Part shown: piece by piece, positions 1 to 6,149 of the stretch | Layout of the letters: every line of letters starts with the position of its first letter | Numbering within the stretch: the stretch's first letter is position 1 | DNA from: CAYLZO01 sp964387775 | GTDB taxonomy: Bacteria; Chloroflexota; Anaerolineae; JAAYZQ01 | NCBI GenBank assembly: GCA_964387775.1 | Contig: CAYLZO010000243.1 | Span: 1 to 7,686, forward strand | DNA length: 7,686 nt | Reading direction: 5' to 3' | Notes under the pieces: generated by a model | The model's database searches: none | Told to the model about the DNA's origin: nothing | The model's input: the letters and a program-made list of their open reading frames with translations, nothing else | Made by a program: the position numbers and the translations under genes

Positions 1-5
1 TCGAC

Positions 6-1613
6 TCACCGCGCCCACCTGGGATGCGAGCTCTGGCCATCGCTCGTCAACTGCTTCAGCGAGCCATCCCCGACCGCCACCCGATAGAGGTTGCCCTCGT
101 ATTCGACCAGCAGGGCGTCACCCCGGGGCGACCAGGCCACGTCGGGCGCGATGAGGCCCATCATGCCCTCGGGCGGAAAGAGACGACGGGCGTTGCTGCC
201 GTCGCGGTCCACCAGGAACAGCTCGTAGCGGCTGTCCTGCGAGTTGCGCGGGCTTTGGGCCTGGCCGTAGACCAGCAGGTCGCCGCCGGGCGACCAGCGG
301 GGCGCGGCCCACATACCCACTTCCTCAACCAGGCGGACCTCGAACTGCCTGTCGGCACTGGCCGCCCACAGGCCAAAGATGGGGCTTTCCTCGGCACTCA
401 GGTCTTCCGGACCGCCCTCGTGGGCCACGAAGGCCAGCAGGTAGCCATCAGGCGACCAGGAGACCTGAGGCACCCAGGCCCAACTGCTCTGGGTGCGGAG
501 CAGCGGAAAGGAAAGCACGGGAACCGGCGTTTTGTCGGCCAGGGTCAGGATGCCCACTTGGTCCGCCTGGGCATAGGCCAGGTAGTGCCCCTCGGGAGAC
601 CAGGCGAAGGTCCGGCCCCACCAGGCGTAGGGGATCTCGGCCGAGGGGGGCAACAGCATCTCAGTCTCGGCCTCGTCCGCCGGCTCTTCGGGCACAGTCA
701 TCAGCCATAGGTCGTTGCGGGCTTTCCAGCCGGGCACGCCGCCGGTCCGCTCGGCCGTGGAAAAGGCAAAACGCTCCTCGCCGGCACCCCCTTCGGGGGA
801 CGAGGGCGCCCAGCCCGCCCAGGTAACGCCGGTGACGCCCAAATAGAGCGGCTCCTCGCCCACCAGAGAGGTTCGCGCCAGCCAGAGCGAGTTAATCGGC
901 GTGTCTACGTCACCCTGCATCGTCCGGCTGAAGAGGAGCCGGGCCCCATCGTCAGAGAGGGCGAACACCCGCCCGTCCAGGTCGCCGTAGCCGGTGATGT
1001 TGCGGCGCAGATCGCTCGACTCGCGCATGATCCAGGCGTTGCCCCCGGAGAGGTAGACGATGGTCCCCGAGATGGGCACCGAGGTCAACTCACCCTGCAC
1101 GCCGACGAGCACCGTCTCGGCCACCGGCTCGGTCACGACCTCGCGCCGCACTTCCTCCCGGGCGACCTCCAAGCCGTCCTCCAGGGTCACCTTGTAGGTG
1201 ATCTCCATCTCGCCATTCGAGCCGGCTTGTAGCAGGCGCCGCTCCCCGGCGGGCACGCCTTCGCTGCGCACCGTCTCGTGGACGAAGGGGATCGGGCGCC
1301 GCTCGGTCTCGAAGGTCTCCTCGACGCGGGTGACGACCACCCGGTCGCCGTCGCCGATCTCGACGTAGAGATCCGGTTCGACGCGATCCTGAGGCCCCAG
1401 TCTCAGGCCGATCGAGTCCAACAGCGTGCGCACCGTCACCGAGGAAGCGGTGACGTGCAGCAACTGCTCCTGACCGTCGGCGACGAGGGTCACGTACAGC
1501 GAGTCCGGCTCGCCGCAGCTCCCCAGTCCCACCACGCCCAGGAGCAGCACAGCCCACGAGAACAGGCTGCGTGCCCACCTTTTCCGCTCCCCCGCTTCAA
1601 TGCGATTCATCAT
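6..1613 (-). CDS. Predicted lipoprotein with DUF348-like, G5 and WD40-like (PD40) propeller domains
   Basis: The predicted product is a 535-residue exported protein, probably anchored to the outer face of the membrane. Residues 12-32 form a basic then hydrophobic signal segment ending in a lipobox (LGSC, Cys33). Residues about 37-95 resemble the DUF348 (YabE-type) ubiquitin-like domain. Residues about 98-175 resemble a G5 domain, including the GERRLLQAGSNGEMEITYKV stretch. From about 180 to the end are repeated PD40/TolB-like blades with motifs such as FAWSPEGHYLAYA, VSWSPDGYLLAF, PRWSPGGDLLVYG and VAWSPRGDALLV. G5 and DUF348 domains are associated with cell-wall or glycan binding, and such propellers usually mediate protein contacts; no catalytic residues are evident. 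The stop is TGA at 6-8. I chose ATG 1611-1613 because it places the basic residues and lipobox normally. A GTG at 1650-1652 would add 13 residues, and ATG 1608-1610 is also possible; none has a strong ribosome binding site. The substrate is unknown. Confidence 0.85.
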   Translation of the reverse strand: MMNRIEAGERKRWARSLFSWAVLLLGVVGLGSCGEPDSLYVTLVADGQEQLLHVTASSVTVRTLLDSIGLRLGPQDRVEPDLYVEIGDGDRVVVTRVEETFETERRPIPFVHETVRSEGVPAGERRLLQAGSNGEMEITYKVTLEDGLEVAREEVRREVVTEPVAETVLVGVQGELTSVPISGTIVYLSGGNAWIMRESSDLRRNITGYGDLDGRVFALSDDGARLLFSRTMQGDVDTPINSLWLARTSLVGEEPLYLGVTGVTWAGWAPSSPEGGAGEERFAFSTAERTGGVPGWKARNDLWLMTVPEEPADEAETEMLLPPSAEIPYAWWGRTFAWSPEGHYLAYAQADQVGILTLADKTPVPVLSFPLLRTQSSWAWVPQVSWSPDGYLLAFVAHEGGPEDLSAEESPIFGLWAASADRQFEVRLVEEVGMWAAPRWSPGGDLLVYGQAQSPRNSQDSRYELFLVDRDGSNARRLFPPEGMMGLIAPDVAWSPRGDALLVEYEGNLYRVAVGDGSLKQLTSDGQSSHPRWAR

Positions 1614-1701
1614 CGTTCTATACTCAAGCGCACTCGCTGGATGGACCTCCACAGGTTCGTAGCCAGGCGTTATCGTACCACAACTGTCAAATATCCGTCA
1701 G

Positions 1702-1730
1702 ATTATACCCCAAGAACAGGCAAGCGGCAA
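1702..1730 (-). promoter_or_regulatory. Predicted sigma-70-type promoter for the lipoprotein gene
   Basis: Read on the minus strand there is a TTGCCG -35 box (1725-1730), a 17-base spacer and a perfect TATAAT -10 box (1702-1707). Transcription would begin near 1695, leaving a leader of about 80 bases before ATG 1613. It is a match to consensus only; the host's actual promoter preferences are unknown. Confidence 0.55.
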
Positions 1731-1775
1731 ACGGTCTCTCGCGACGCGTGCGCCAAAGCCCAGGCATTTAACCCC

Positions 1776-1804
1776 TTGCACTTTCGCAGATCATCAAGTA
1801 TAAT
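1776..1804 (+). promoter_or_regulatory. Predicted sigma-70-type promoter for the HEAT-repeat operon
   Basis: TTGCAC (1776-1781), a 17-base spacer and TATAAT (1799-1804) form a near-consensus promoter. The start point would be near 1811, about 50 bases before the first ATG at 1864. It diverges from the minus-strand promoter at 1702-1730, and the two -35 boxes are about 45 bases apart. The rest of the 250-base gap (1614-1863) shows no other gene that I can support. Confidence 0.6.
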
Positions 1805-1863
1805 TGGAGGCAGAGAGACGGAAAAGGAGCGATGAGTTAGCTTGGGGATCGATTAGGTGCTGA

Positions 1864-2907
1864 ATGATTACTGGACCGAATGAGACAACCGAACTGAAGG
1901 AACTGCTGGAGCAATTGGTCGACGAGGAAGCGAGCATCGCCTTCTCCCGCTTGCACCTCCTGTCTGACCTGGCCCGGGAGCGGCTGGCGGCGTTCAAGCA
2001 GGTCTGGGAGATCCTGCCCCGCAGCCGGCGGGATTGGCTCATCCAGGCCCTCGTCGAATTGGCCGAGGCCAGTTTTGCCGTGAACTTTGACGCCATCTTT
2101 CGTTACGTCCTGGACGATGCCAGCGATACCGTCCGGGCTGCAGCCATCGGGGGGCTCTGGGAGGACGAAAGGGAGGACCTGATCGGCCCCTTCCTAATGA
2201 TGCTGCGGGCTGATCCCTCCCCGCAAGTCCGGGCGGCTGCTGCCAAGGGGCTGGGCCACTATGTGCTGGCCGGGGAGCTGGACGAGATCGAAGCCCCCGT
2301 CCAAGCGCGGATCGTCACCGAGCTGCTGACAGCCATTTACCTCAGGGAAGAAGCGCTCCAGGTGCGCCGCCGCGCCGTTGAAGCGGCAGCTTACGCCTGC
2401 ACGCCAGAGACGAACGAGGCCCTGGCGCTGGCCTACCGCACCGACAACGAAGAGATGCAGATTAGCGCGGTCGTCGGCATGGGCCGCAGTTGTGACCGCC
2501 GCTGGAAGGGCGTCATTTTGCGAGAGCTCCAGAGCGAGTCACCCGCCATGCGTTACGAGGCGACCCTCGCCAGCGGTGAATTGATGCTGCGGGAAGCCAT
2601 TCCTTTCCTGAGCGATTTGATCCACGATCCAGATCGCCAGATCACGAATGCGACTATCTGGGCCTTGGGGCAGATCGGCGGGCCGCGGGCAAAGCAGATT
2701 CTAGGCAGCTACTATGAAGAAGCGGACCAGGACCTGAGGGAGGCCATCGAAGATGCCCTGGCCGAGGTGGCCCTGGCCGAGGGTGAGCTGGAGTTTCCCC
2801 TCTACGATTTCGACGAGTTGGAGGACGACGACCTGTTCGACGACGGGTTTGTGGCCCTCTGGTCGGCAGAGGACGTGGATGACGCCGACAAAGATTGGGA
2901 CTTCTAG
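1864..2907 (+). CDS. HEAT-repeat protein with acidic C-terminal tail
   Basis: This 347-residue protein has no signal peptide or membrane segment, so it should be cytoplasmic. From about residue 74 to 303 it is built of paired helices in the HEAT / PBS-lyase-repeat style. Recognisable repeats include SDTVRAAAIGGLWE (88-100), SPQVRAAAAKGLGHY (119-133), ALQVRRRAVEAAAYA (164-178), MQISAVVGMG (198-207), PAMRYEATLASGEL (227-240) and RQITNATIWALGQIG (258-272). Such solenoids are protein-binding scaffolds, and no catalytic motif is visible. Residues 311-347 are strongly acidic (16 Asp/Glu in 37), which may be a docking or charge-mimicking tail. The start ATG 1864 has AGGTG four bases upstream. The next gene begins 15 bases after the stop, so this is the first gene of an operon driven by the promoter at 1776-1804. 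The specific partner is unknown. Confidence 0.9.
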   Translation: MITGPNETTELKELLEQLVDEEASIAFSRLHLLSDLARERLAAFKQVWEILPRSRRDWLIQALVELAEASFAVNFDAIFRYVLDDASDTVRAAAIGGLWEDEREDLIGPFLMMLRADPSPQVRAAAAKGLGHYVLAGELDEIEAPVQARIVTELLTAIYLREEALQVRRRAVEAAAYACTPETNEALALAYRTDNEEMQISAVVGMGRSCDRRWKGVILRELQSESPAMRYEATLASGELMLREAIPFLSDLIHDPDRQITNATIWALGQIGGPRAKQILGSYYEEADQDLREAIEDALAEVALAEGELEFPLYDFDELEDDDLFDDGFVALWSAEDVDDADKDWDF

Positions 2908-2922
2908 GCAGTTAGGGCGACG

Positions 2923-3279
2923 ATGAATCTGAAACTACGGCGGCTGGTTCGCACCCCCTACTCGGAGCAGTACGCGCTCTTTGACCTGGATCGTACGAAC
3001 CAAGATTACGATCCGCTGAGCATCGGCAAGGTGGACCTCCACTATACCGGCGACGGCGTGTACGGGACCTTTCTCCTGTGGCAGGAGACCATCGTCGATT
3101 TACCCGCAGAGCAGGTCCAATCCCTGGTAGAAGCCCTGGTCCAGGAGATCTGTGAGCCGCAAGGCATCGCCGACTTTTACGCCGTCGAGTTTTTCTCGCC
3201 CCGTAGCCAGAGCTACCGACTACACACGACGGTCCAGGATGAAGAAAAAGGGGCTCAAAATCGCCAAGAAACAGGGTGA
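2923..3279 (+). CDS. Conserved-looking hypothetical protein, 118 residues
   Basis: I do not recognise this family. The protein is soluble, with no signal peptide or membrane segment. Residues about 15-60 look like alternating beta strands (YALFDLD, KVDLHYTGDGVYGTFLLW, TIVDL), followed by a helix at 61-77 (PAEQVQSLVEALVQEIC) and another strand-rich part at 84-104. This suggests a small alpha/beta or beta-sandwich domain. The last 12 residues are polar and probably disordered; they overlap the start of the next gene. ATG 2923 follows the HEAT-repeat stop by 15 bases and has AGGG a few bases upstream. The position between HEAT and TPR genes suggests it works with those scaffold proteins, which is inference from neighbourhood only. 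Confidence 0.8.
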   Translation: MNLKLRRLVRTPYSEQYALFDLDRTNQDYDPLSIGKVDLHYTGDGVYGTFLLWQETIVDLPAEQVQSLVEALVQEICEPQGIADFYAVEFFSPRSQSYRLHTTVQDEEKGAQNRQETG

Positions 3280-3805
3280 ACACCCACAAGACCCAGATCC
3301 AAGGACAAGGAGAGCTCGGCACCTGTCAAACCAGGGCGCCCAGCTTCTGCAAGAAGGAAAGGCCCAGGAAGCGATCCGCCCTCTGGCGCGTGCCTACCGC
3401 CTGGACAAAGACTATGTCCCCACCCTGATCAACCTCGGCGGAGCCTACGTCATGGTCGGCCAGCACAAGGAGGCCGTCCCTCTCCTGGAAGCAGCGCGCG
3501 ATGCCGAGCCGCGGAATGCCATGATCTGGATCAACCTCGGTGCCGCCTACCTGGGCAACCCCATCCTCGCCACCGGCGAGCAGCAAAAGCGAGCCATCGA
3601 GGCCTTTCAGAGAGCGCTGGAACTGAATCCTGCGGCGCCCAGCGTCCACTATAACCTGGGGCTCATCTTTGTGGATCGAGGGGACGAGGATTTGGCCGCT
3701 GCCGCCTTTCGCCGCGCCATCGAGGTCAACCCCCTCGACCGGGATGCGCGTCGTTGGCTCCAAAAGCTGGAAGCCGGCCCGATTCAAGGAGGAGAGGATG
3801 AATAA
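3239..3805 (+). CDS. Tetratricopeptide repeat (TPR) protein
   Basis: This is a 188-residue cytoplasmic protein. A lysine-rich N-terminus (residues 1-11) and a polar linker lead into about four TPR units, at roughly 27-60, 61-94, 95-134 and 135-168. Characteristic motifs are NQGAQLLQEGKAQEAIRPLA, INLGGAYVMVGQHKEAVPLL, AIEAFQRALELNPAAP and YNLGLIFVDRGDEDLAAAAF. The third unit carries a short insertion (about 106-117). TPR arrays bind peptides or partner proteins, and no enzymatic domain is present. I chose ATG 3239. An in-frame start at 3152 would add 29 residues that only mirror the upstream gene in another frame. With ATG 3239 the gene overlaps its upstream neighbour by 41 bases and has only a weak ribosome site, so coupled translation is likely. 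The stop overlaps the next gene by 8 bases. Confidence 0.85.
   Translation: MKKKGLKIAKKQGEHPQDPDPRTRRARHLSNQGAQLLQEGKAQEAIRPLARAYRLDKDYVPTLINLGGAYVMVGQHKEAVPLLEAARDAEPRNAMIWINLGAAYLGNPILATGEQQKRAIEAFQRALELNPAAPSVHYNLGLIFVDRGDEDLAAAAFRRAIEVNPLDRDARRWLQKLEAGPIQGGEDE
3786..3797 (+). promoter_or_regulatory. Strong ribosome binding site that fixes the start at 3798
   Basis: AAGGAGGAGAGG lies immediately upstream of ATG 3798, with AAGGAGG ending five bases before it. It sits inside the end of the TPR gene. It supports ATG 3798 over the in-frame upstream start at 3669, which would require translation through a region already coding for TPR repeats. Confidence 0.7.
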
Positions 3806-4310
3806 CGAGAGCCGCCGGCCCGGCCAGGGACTGACCCTGGGCCTCTTTTTTCTTGGCGTGCTGTTCTTGACCGGGGGACTGGTCTTTCTGTGCGCTGCCG
3901 TGCAGCACGCGGCCCGCTTTCCCCTGGCCCTGGTCCTGCTGCTCATCGGCGGCGGACTGGCCGGTTGGGCCGGCCTCCGCTGGCAGAGAGCCCGGCAACT
4001 GGCGCCCGACGTGCTCGACGAGCGGATCACCGCGTTGGCCGACCGGTACGACGCCGAGCTGACCGTGGCCCAGGCCGTCAGCAGCCTCAATGTGCCCGAC
4101 GAGGCCGCCCGCGCCGCCCTGGCCCGCCTGGAGGCCGAGGGGCTGTGCCACCCGCACCGCCGAGAGGGCCGGACCGTGTACGTGTTCCCCGGCCTGAAGG
4201 ACAGCAAAGTCGTGCGCCGCTGCACCTACTGCGGCAACGAGTACAGCGTCCGCGAGCCGCTGCACAAGTGCCCCAACTGCGGCGGAAAGCTGGAAATCGT
4301 CAAAACGTGA
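3798..4310 (+). CDS. Small membrane protein with winged-helix-like segment and C-terminal zinc ribbon
   Basis: This 170-residue protein has two predicted transmembrane helices at about 12-34 and 41-60, joined by a very short loop, so both ends probably face the cytoplasm. Residues about 71-131 resemble a winged-helix fold: a helix (DERITALADRY), a helix-turn-helix-like part (LTVAQAVSSLNVPDEAARAALARLEAEGL) and a beta wing (RREGRTVYVFPG). Residues 142-161 form a rubredoxin-like zinc ribbon with Cys142, Cys145, Cys158 and Cys161 (CTYC and CPNC). I know of no named family with this exact order. A membrane-tethered sensor or adaptor that binds nucleic acid or protein would fit, but the function is not established. 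The gene overlaps the TPR gene by 8 bases and has a strong ribosome binding site. The first DUF488 gene follows after 11 bases. Confidence 0.85.
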   Translation: MNNESRRPGQGLTLGLFFLGVLFLTGGLVFLCAAVQHAARFPLALVLLLIGGGLAGWAGLRWQRARQLAPDVLDERITALADRYDAELTVAQAVSSLNVPDEAARAALARLEAEGLCHPHRREGRTVYVFPGLKDSKVVRRCTYCGNEYSVREPLHKCPNCGGKLEIVKT

Positions 4311-4321
4311 CGACATGTGAA

Positions 4322-4852
4322 ATGAAAGAACGCCAGACCACCATCTACACCATCGGCCACAGCAACCACGAAGCCGACGCCTTTGTCGCCCTGCTGCGCC
4401 AACACGGCATCGAGCTCCTGGTCGACGTGCGCAGCAGCCCCTACAGCCGCTACGTGCCCCAGGCCAACCGCGAAACCCTGGCCCGCGCCCTGGAAGCCGC
4501 CGGCATCACCTACCGCTGGCGCGGCGACCGGCTGGGCGGCAAGCCTTCGACCCACCCGGAGGGAGTCGGGCCAGGGCCGGAAGGAGAAATTGCCGATTAT
4601 GACGAACTGCGAGCCAGCCCCGCCTTCCGGCAGGGCCTCGCCGAACTCCTGACCCTGGCCGCCGGGCGCCGCACAGCCATCATGTGCTCCGAGGGCGACC
4701 ACCGCCAGTGCCACCGCCACAAGCTGATCACGCGGAGCCTGACAGATGTCACGCCCGCCCTCCTCGACCGCGAGACCCACGTCCTCCACATCCAGCCCGA
4801 CGGCAGCCTGGTGGACGAAGACAAAGAGCCCCGGCAGCTCGCCCTATTCTGA
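4322..4852 (+). CDS. DUF488-family protein, longer form, ending in QLALF
   Basis: This 176-residue soluble protein belongs to the DUF488 family. The signatures are YTIGHS near the N-terminus (9-14), LVDVRSSPYSRYVPQ (33-47), RWRGDRLGG (66-73), and the conserved C-terminal Cys/His block CSEGDHRQCHRH (122-133) with Cys122, Glu124, Cys130, His131 and Arg132. The biochemical role of DUF488 is not firmly known to me; the conserved Asp/Arg and Cys-x-Glu/Cys-His-Arg residues look like an active or metal-binding site. The last five residues, QLALF, fit the bacterial sliding-clamp-binding consensus QLxLF. ATG 4322 is chosen. An in-frame GTG at 4307, overlapping the previous stop as GTGA, would add five residues and is possible. 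Neither has a strong ribosome site, so translation may be coupled to the zinc-ribbon gene. Confidence 0.9.
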   Translation: MKERQTTIYTIGHSNHEADAFVALLRQHGIELLVDVRSSPYSRYVPQANRETLARALEAAGITYRWRGDRLGGKPSTHPEGVGPGPEGEIADYDELRASPAFRQGLAELLTLAAGRRTAIMCSEGDHRQCHRHKLITRSLTDVTPALLDRETHVLHIQPDGSLVDEDKEPRQLALF

Positions 4853-4872
4853 TCCGCAAATTCCGTCACTCA

Positions 4873-4918
4873 TCATCCTGAGCCTGTCGAAGGATGTCAT
4901 CCTGAGCCTGTCGAAGGA
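4873..4918 (+). repeat. Two tandem copies of a 22-base dispersed repeat
   Basis: Two identical 22-base units occupy 4873-4894 and 4897-4918, separated by TG, giving a 24-base period. Each contains the core CCTGAGCCTGTCGAAGGA and is an imperfect palindrome (TCCT at one side, AGGA at the other). This core is familiar from many bacterial and environmental genomes, where it gives spurious peptides such as LSLSKD or FDRLRM. It fills most of the 85-base gap between the two DUF488 genes. It may act as an intercistronic RNA element or be a mobile short repeat; no function is shown by the sequence. Confidence 0.85.
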
Positions 4919-4937
4919 CCGTTGTTCTGGAGAGACC

Positions 4938-5378
4938 ATGCCCACCATCCATACCATCGGCCACACCAAAACGTCGCTGGCGCACTTTATGCACCGGCTC
5001 CAGGAGGCCAGCGTCGACGCCATCATCGACGTCCGCCTGCGCAACACGTCCCAACTGGCCGGCTTTGCCAAGCGCGACGACTTGGCCTTTCTCCTTCGCG
5101 CCGGATTCGGCATCGAGTACGAACACCGGCCCGACCTGGCCCCCACGGACGAGATCCTCGACGCCTACAAAGCCGACGGCGACTGGCCCGCCTACGAGCG
5201 CACCTTCCGCCCCCTCCTGGCCGAGCGCGAGGCCGGGCGCCAGGGCCGCGAGATCCTGGCCCGCTACCGCCGCCCCTGCCTCCTCTGCGCCGAGCCCACG
5301 CCCGAGCACTGCCACCGCCGCCTCGTCGCCGAGCACTGGGCCGCCCACCTCCCCGACCTAGAGATCGAGCATTTGTAG
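4938..5378 (+). CDS. DUF488-family protein, shorter form
   Basis: This is a second DUF488-family protein, 146 residues long, clearly diverged from the one before it. The signatures are HTIGHTKTS (5-13), IIDVRLRNTSQLAGFAKRDD (29-48), and a C-terminal block CLLCAEPTPEHCHRR (114-128) with Cys114, Cys117, Glu119, Cys125, His126 and Arg127. It has the IDVRLRN...GFAK variant of the second motif, where the upstream protein has VDVRSSPYSRYVPQ. It also lacks the C-terminal QLALF extension. The pair is therefore not a recent duplication but two subfamilies placed together. The start ATG 4938 has GGAGAG (4929-4934) three bases upstream; the upstream in-frame extension runs through the repeats and is rejected. 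The stop codon TAG (5376-5378) lies inside a palindromic repeat. The gene likely shares a transcript with its neighbours. Confidence 0.9.
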   Translation: MPTIHTIGHTKTSLAHFMHRLQEASVDAIIDVRLRNTSQLAGFAKRDDLAFLLRAGFGIEYEHRPDLAPTDEILDAYKADGDWPAYERTFRPLLAEREAGRQGREILARYRRPCLLCAEPTPEHCHRRLVAEHWAAHLPDLEIEHL

Positions 5379-5401
5379 GGCAATTTGGCAAATTGCCCTA
5401 C
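5375..5401 (+). repeat. 27-base palindrome overlapping a stop codon
   Basis: GTAGGGCAATTTG (5375-5387), one central base, then CAAATTGCCCTAC (5389-5401) form perfect 13-base arms. The left arm supplies the TAG stop of the shorter DUF488 gene, and the right arm ends just before the GGAGG ribosome site (5403-5407) of the next gene. There is no T-run after it, so it is not a typical intrinsic terminator. It resembles short dispersed palindromes common in Chloroflexota and cyanobacteria, a comparison made from memory. Confidence 0.85.
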
Positions 5402-5411
5402 CGGAGGCCCC

Positions 5412-6137
5412 ATGCCCATTCAACCGATCCTCCTCCTGGCCGTCACCAAGATGTTGGGCGGCGTCTGCCTGGCCGGCATGAGCACCGAGCCCGACCCCAT
5501 CACCGGCCTGCGCTGGGTGCGGCCCGTCCGCGAGCACGGCCACGTCCTCCTGGGCGACGTCACCACACCCGACGGCGCCGTCCTCCAGCCCTTCGACGTC
5601 GTCGAGCTGAACCGGCTCCGTCCCCGCGAGATGGCGCCCCACGTCGAGGACTGGATCACCGATTTCGTCCGCCACCAGCCCCGCGTCCTCCGCCGCCTCG
5701 AAGGCGAGCGCCGCGCCGCCTTCCTGCGCAAGTATCTCGACACCGCCCCCGGCGAGGTCCTGGTCAGCCAGCAACGCTCGCTGTGCCTGATCCGGCCCGA
5801 GTGGGTCAAGGGCTGCTTCCGCCTCGACGGCTACAGCGGCCTGTTCGAAGCCCGCCTGGCCTTTGGCCTCGACGGCAAGCCCTACCGGGGCTCCTACGCC
5901 AAGGGCGGCATCGCCGTCACCGACCTGAAGTGGCGGGCGCTAGGCCGCGCCTGGCTGCCCGCCGACGGCGGCTGGACCGAGTTCACGGCCGGCGACCTGG
6001 AGGCCCGGCTGGGCATTCGAGAAGTCTACCTGGCCGTGGGCCTCACCCGTGCCTACCAGGGCGGCTACTGGCTCGTCATCGTCGGCGTCCACACCCTGCC
6101 CGATTACGAGGCCACAGTCGATTATGACAACTTGTGA
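5412..6137 (+). CDS. Dual-OB-domain-type protein
   Basis: This 241-residue soluble protein has no signal or membrane segment. I assign it, from memory of the family, to the dual OB-fold group. It has an N-terminal barrel-like part (residues 5-70) with ILLLAVTKMLGGVCLAGM, TGLRWVRPVR and FDVVELN. Then comes a helical linker with acidic and basic residues (75-115). A second beta-rich part (118-235) contains SQQRSLCLIRPE, GIAVTDLKWR, FTAGDLEARLG and the conserved C-terminus EVYLAVGLTRAYQGGYWLVI. OB folds usually bind single-stranded nucleic acid, so a role in nucleic-acid recognition is plausible but not proven. ATG 5412 is chosen because GGAGG (5403-5407) lies four bases upstream; a TTG at 5385 would start inside the palindrome. 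It follows two DUF488 genes in the same direction, which suggests a functional unit. Confidence 0.75.
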   Translation: MPIQPILLLAVTKMLGGVCLAGMSTEPDPITGLRWVRPVREHGHVLLGDVTTPDGAVLQPFDVVELNRLRPREMAPHVEDWITDFVRHQPRVLRRLEGERRAAFLRKYLDTAPGEVLVSQQRSLCLIRPEWVKGCFRLDGYSGLFEARLAFGLDGKPYRGSYAKGGIAVTDLKWRALGRAWLPADGGWTEFTAGDLEARLGIREVYLAVGLTRAYQGGYWLVIVGVHTLPDYEATVDYDNL

Positions 6138-6149
6138 CGGGCCGCCAGA

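Noticed and set aside
24..710. Plus-strand open frame of 228 codons opposite the lipoprotein gene
   Set aside because: It is antisense to recognisable propeller blades and lacks any domain of its own.
1278..1835. Plus-strand open frame running from inside the lipoprotein gene across the intergenic region
   Set aside because: It passes through both predicted promoters and its translation looks random after 1614.
1832..1840. Mini-frame ATG AGT TAG in the leader of the HEAT-repeat gene, preceded by AAGGAG
   Set aside because: The ribosome site is only two bases from the ATG and the frame has two codons; a leader-peptide role cannot be supported.
3326..4225. Minus-strand open frame of 299 codons
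   Set aside because: It is antisense to the TPR and zinc-ribbon genes, which have clear domains and ribosome sites; its translation shows no domain pattern.
4873..4918. Possible start of a CRISPR array
   Set aside because: There are only two units with a 2-base spacer; the core is a known dispersed repeat.
5375..5401. Intrinsic terminator after the shorter DUF488 gene
   Set aside because: The palindrome has an AT-rich centre, practically no loop, and no T-run follows; the next ribosome site begins at 5403.
4922..6127. Long plus-strand open frame of 401 codons spanning the second DUF488 and dual-OB genes
   Set aside because: Its product is a low-complexity Arg/Pro/His sequence, typical of an off-frame reading of GC-rich coding DNA; the two overlapped genes have recognisable family motifs.
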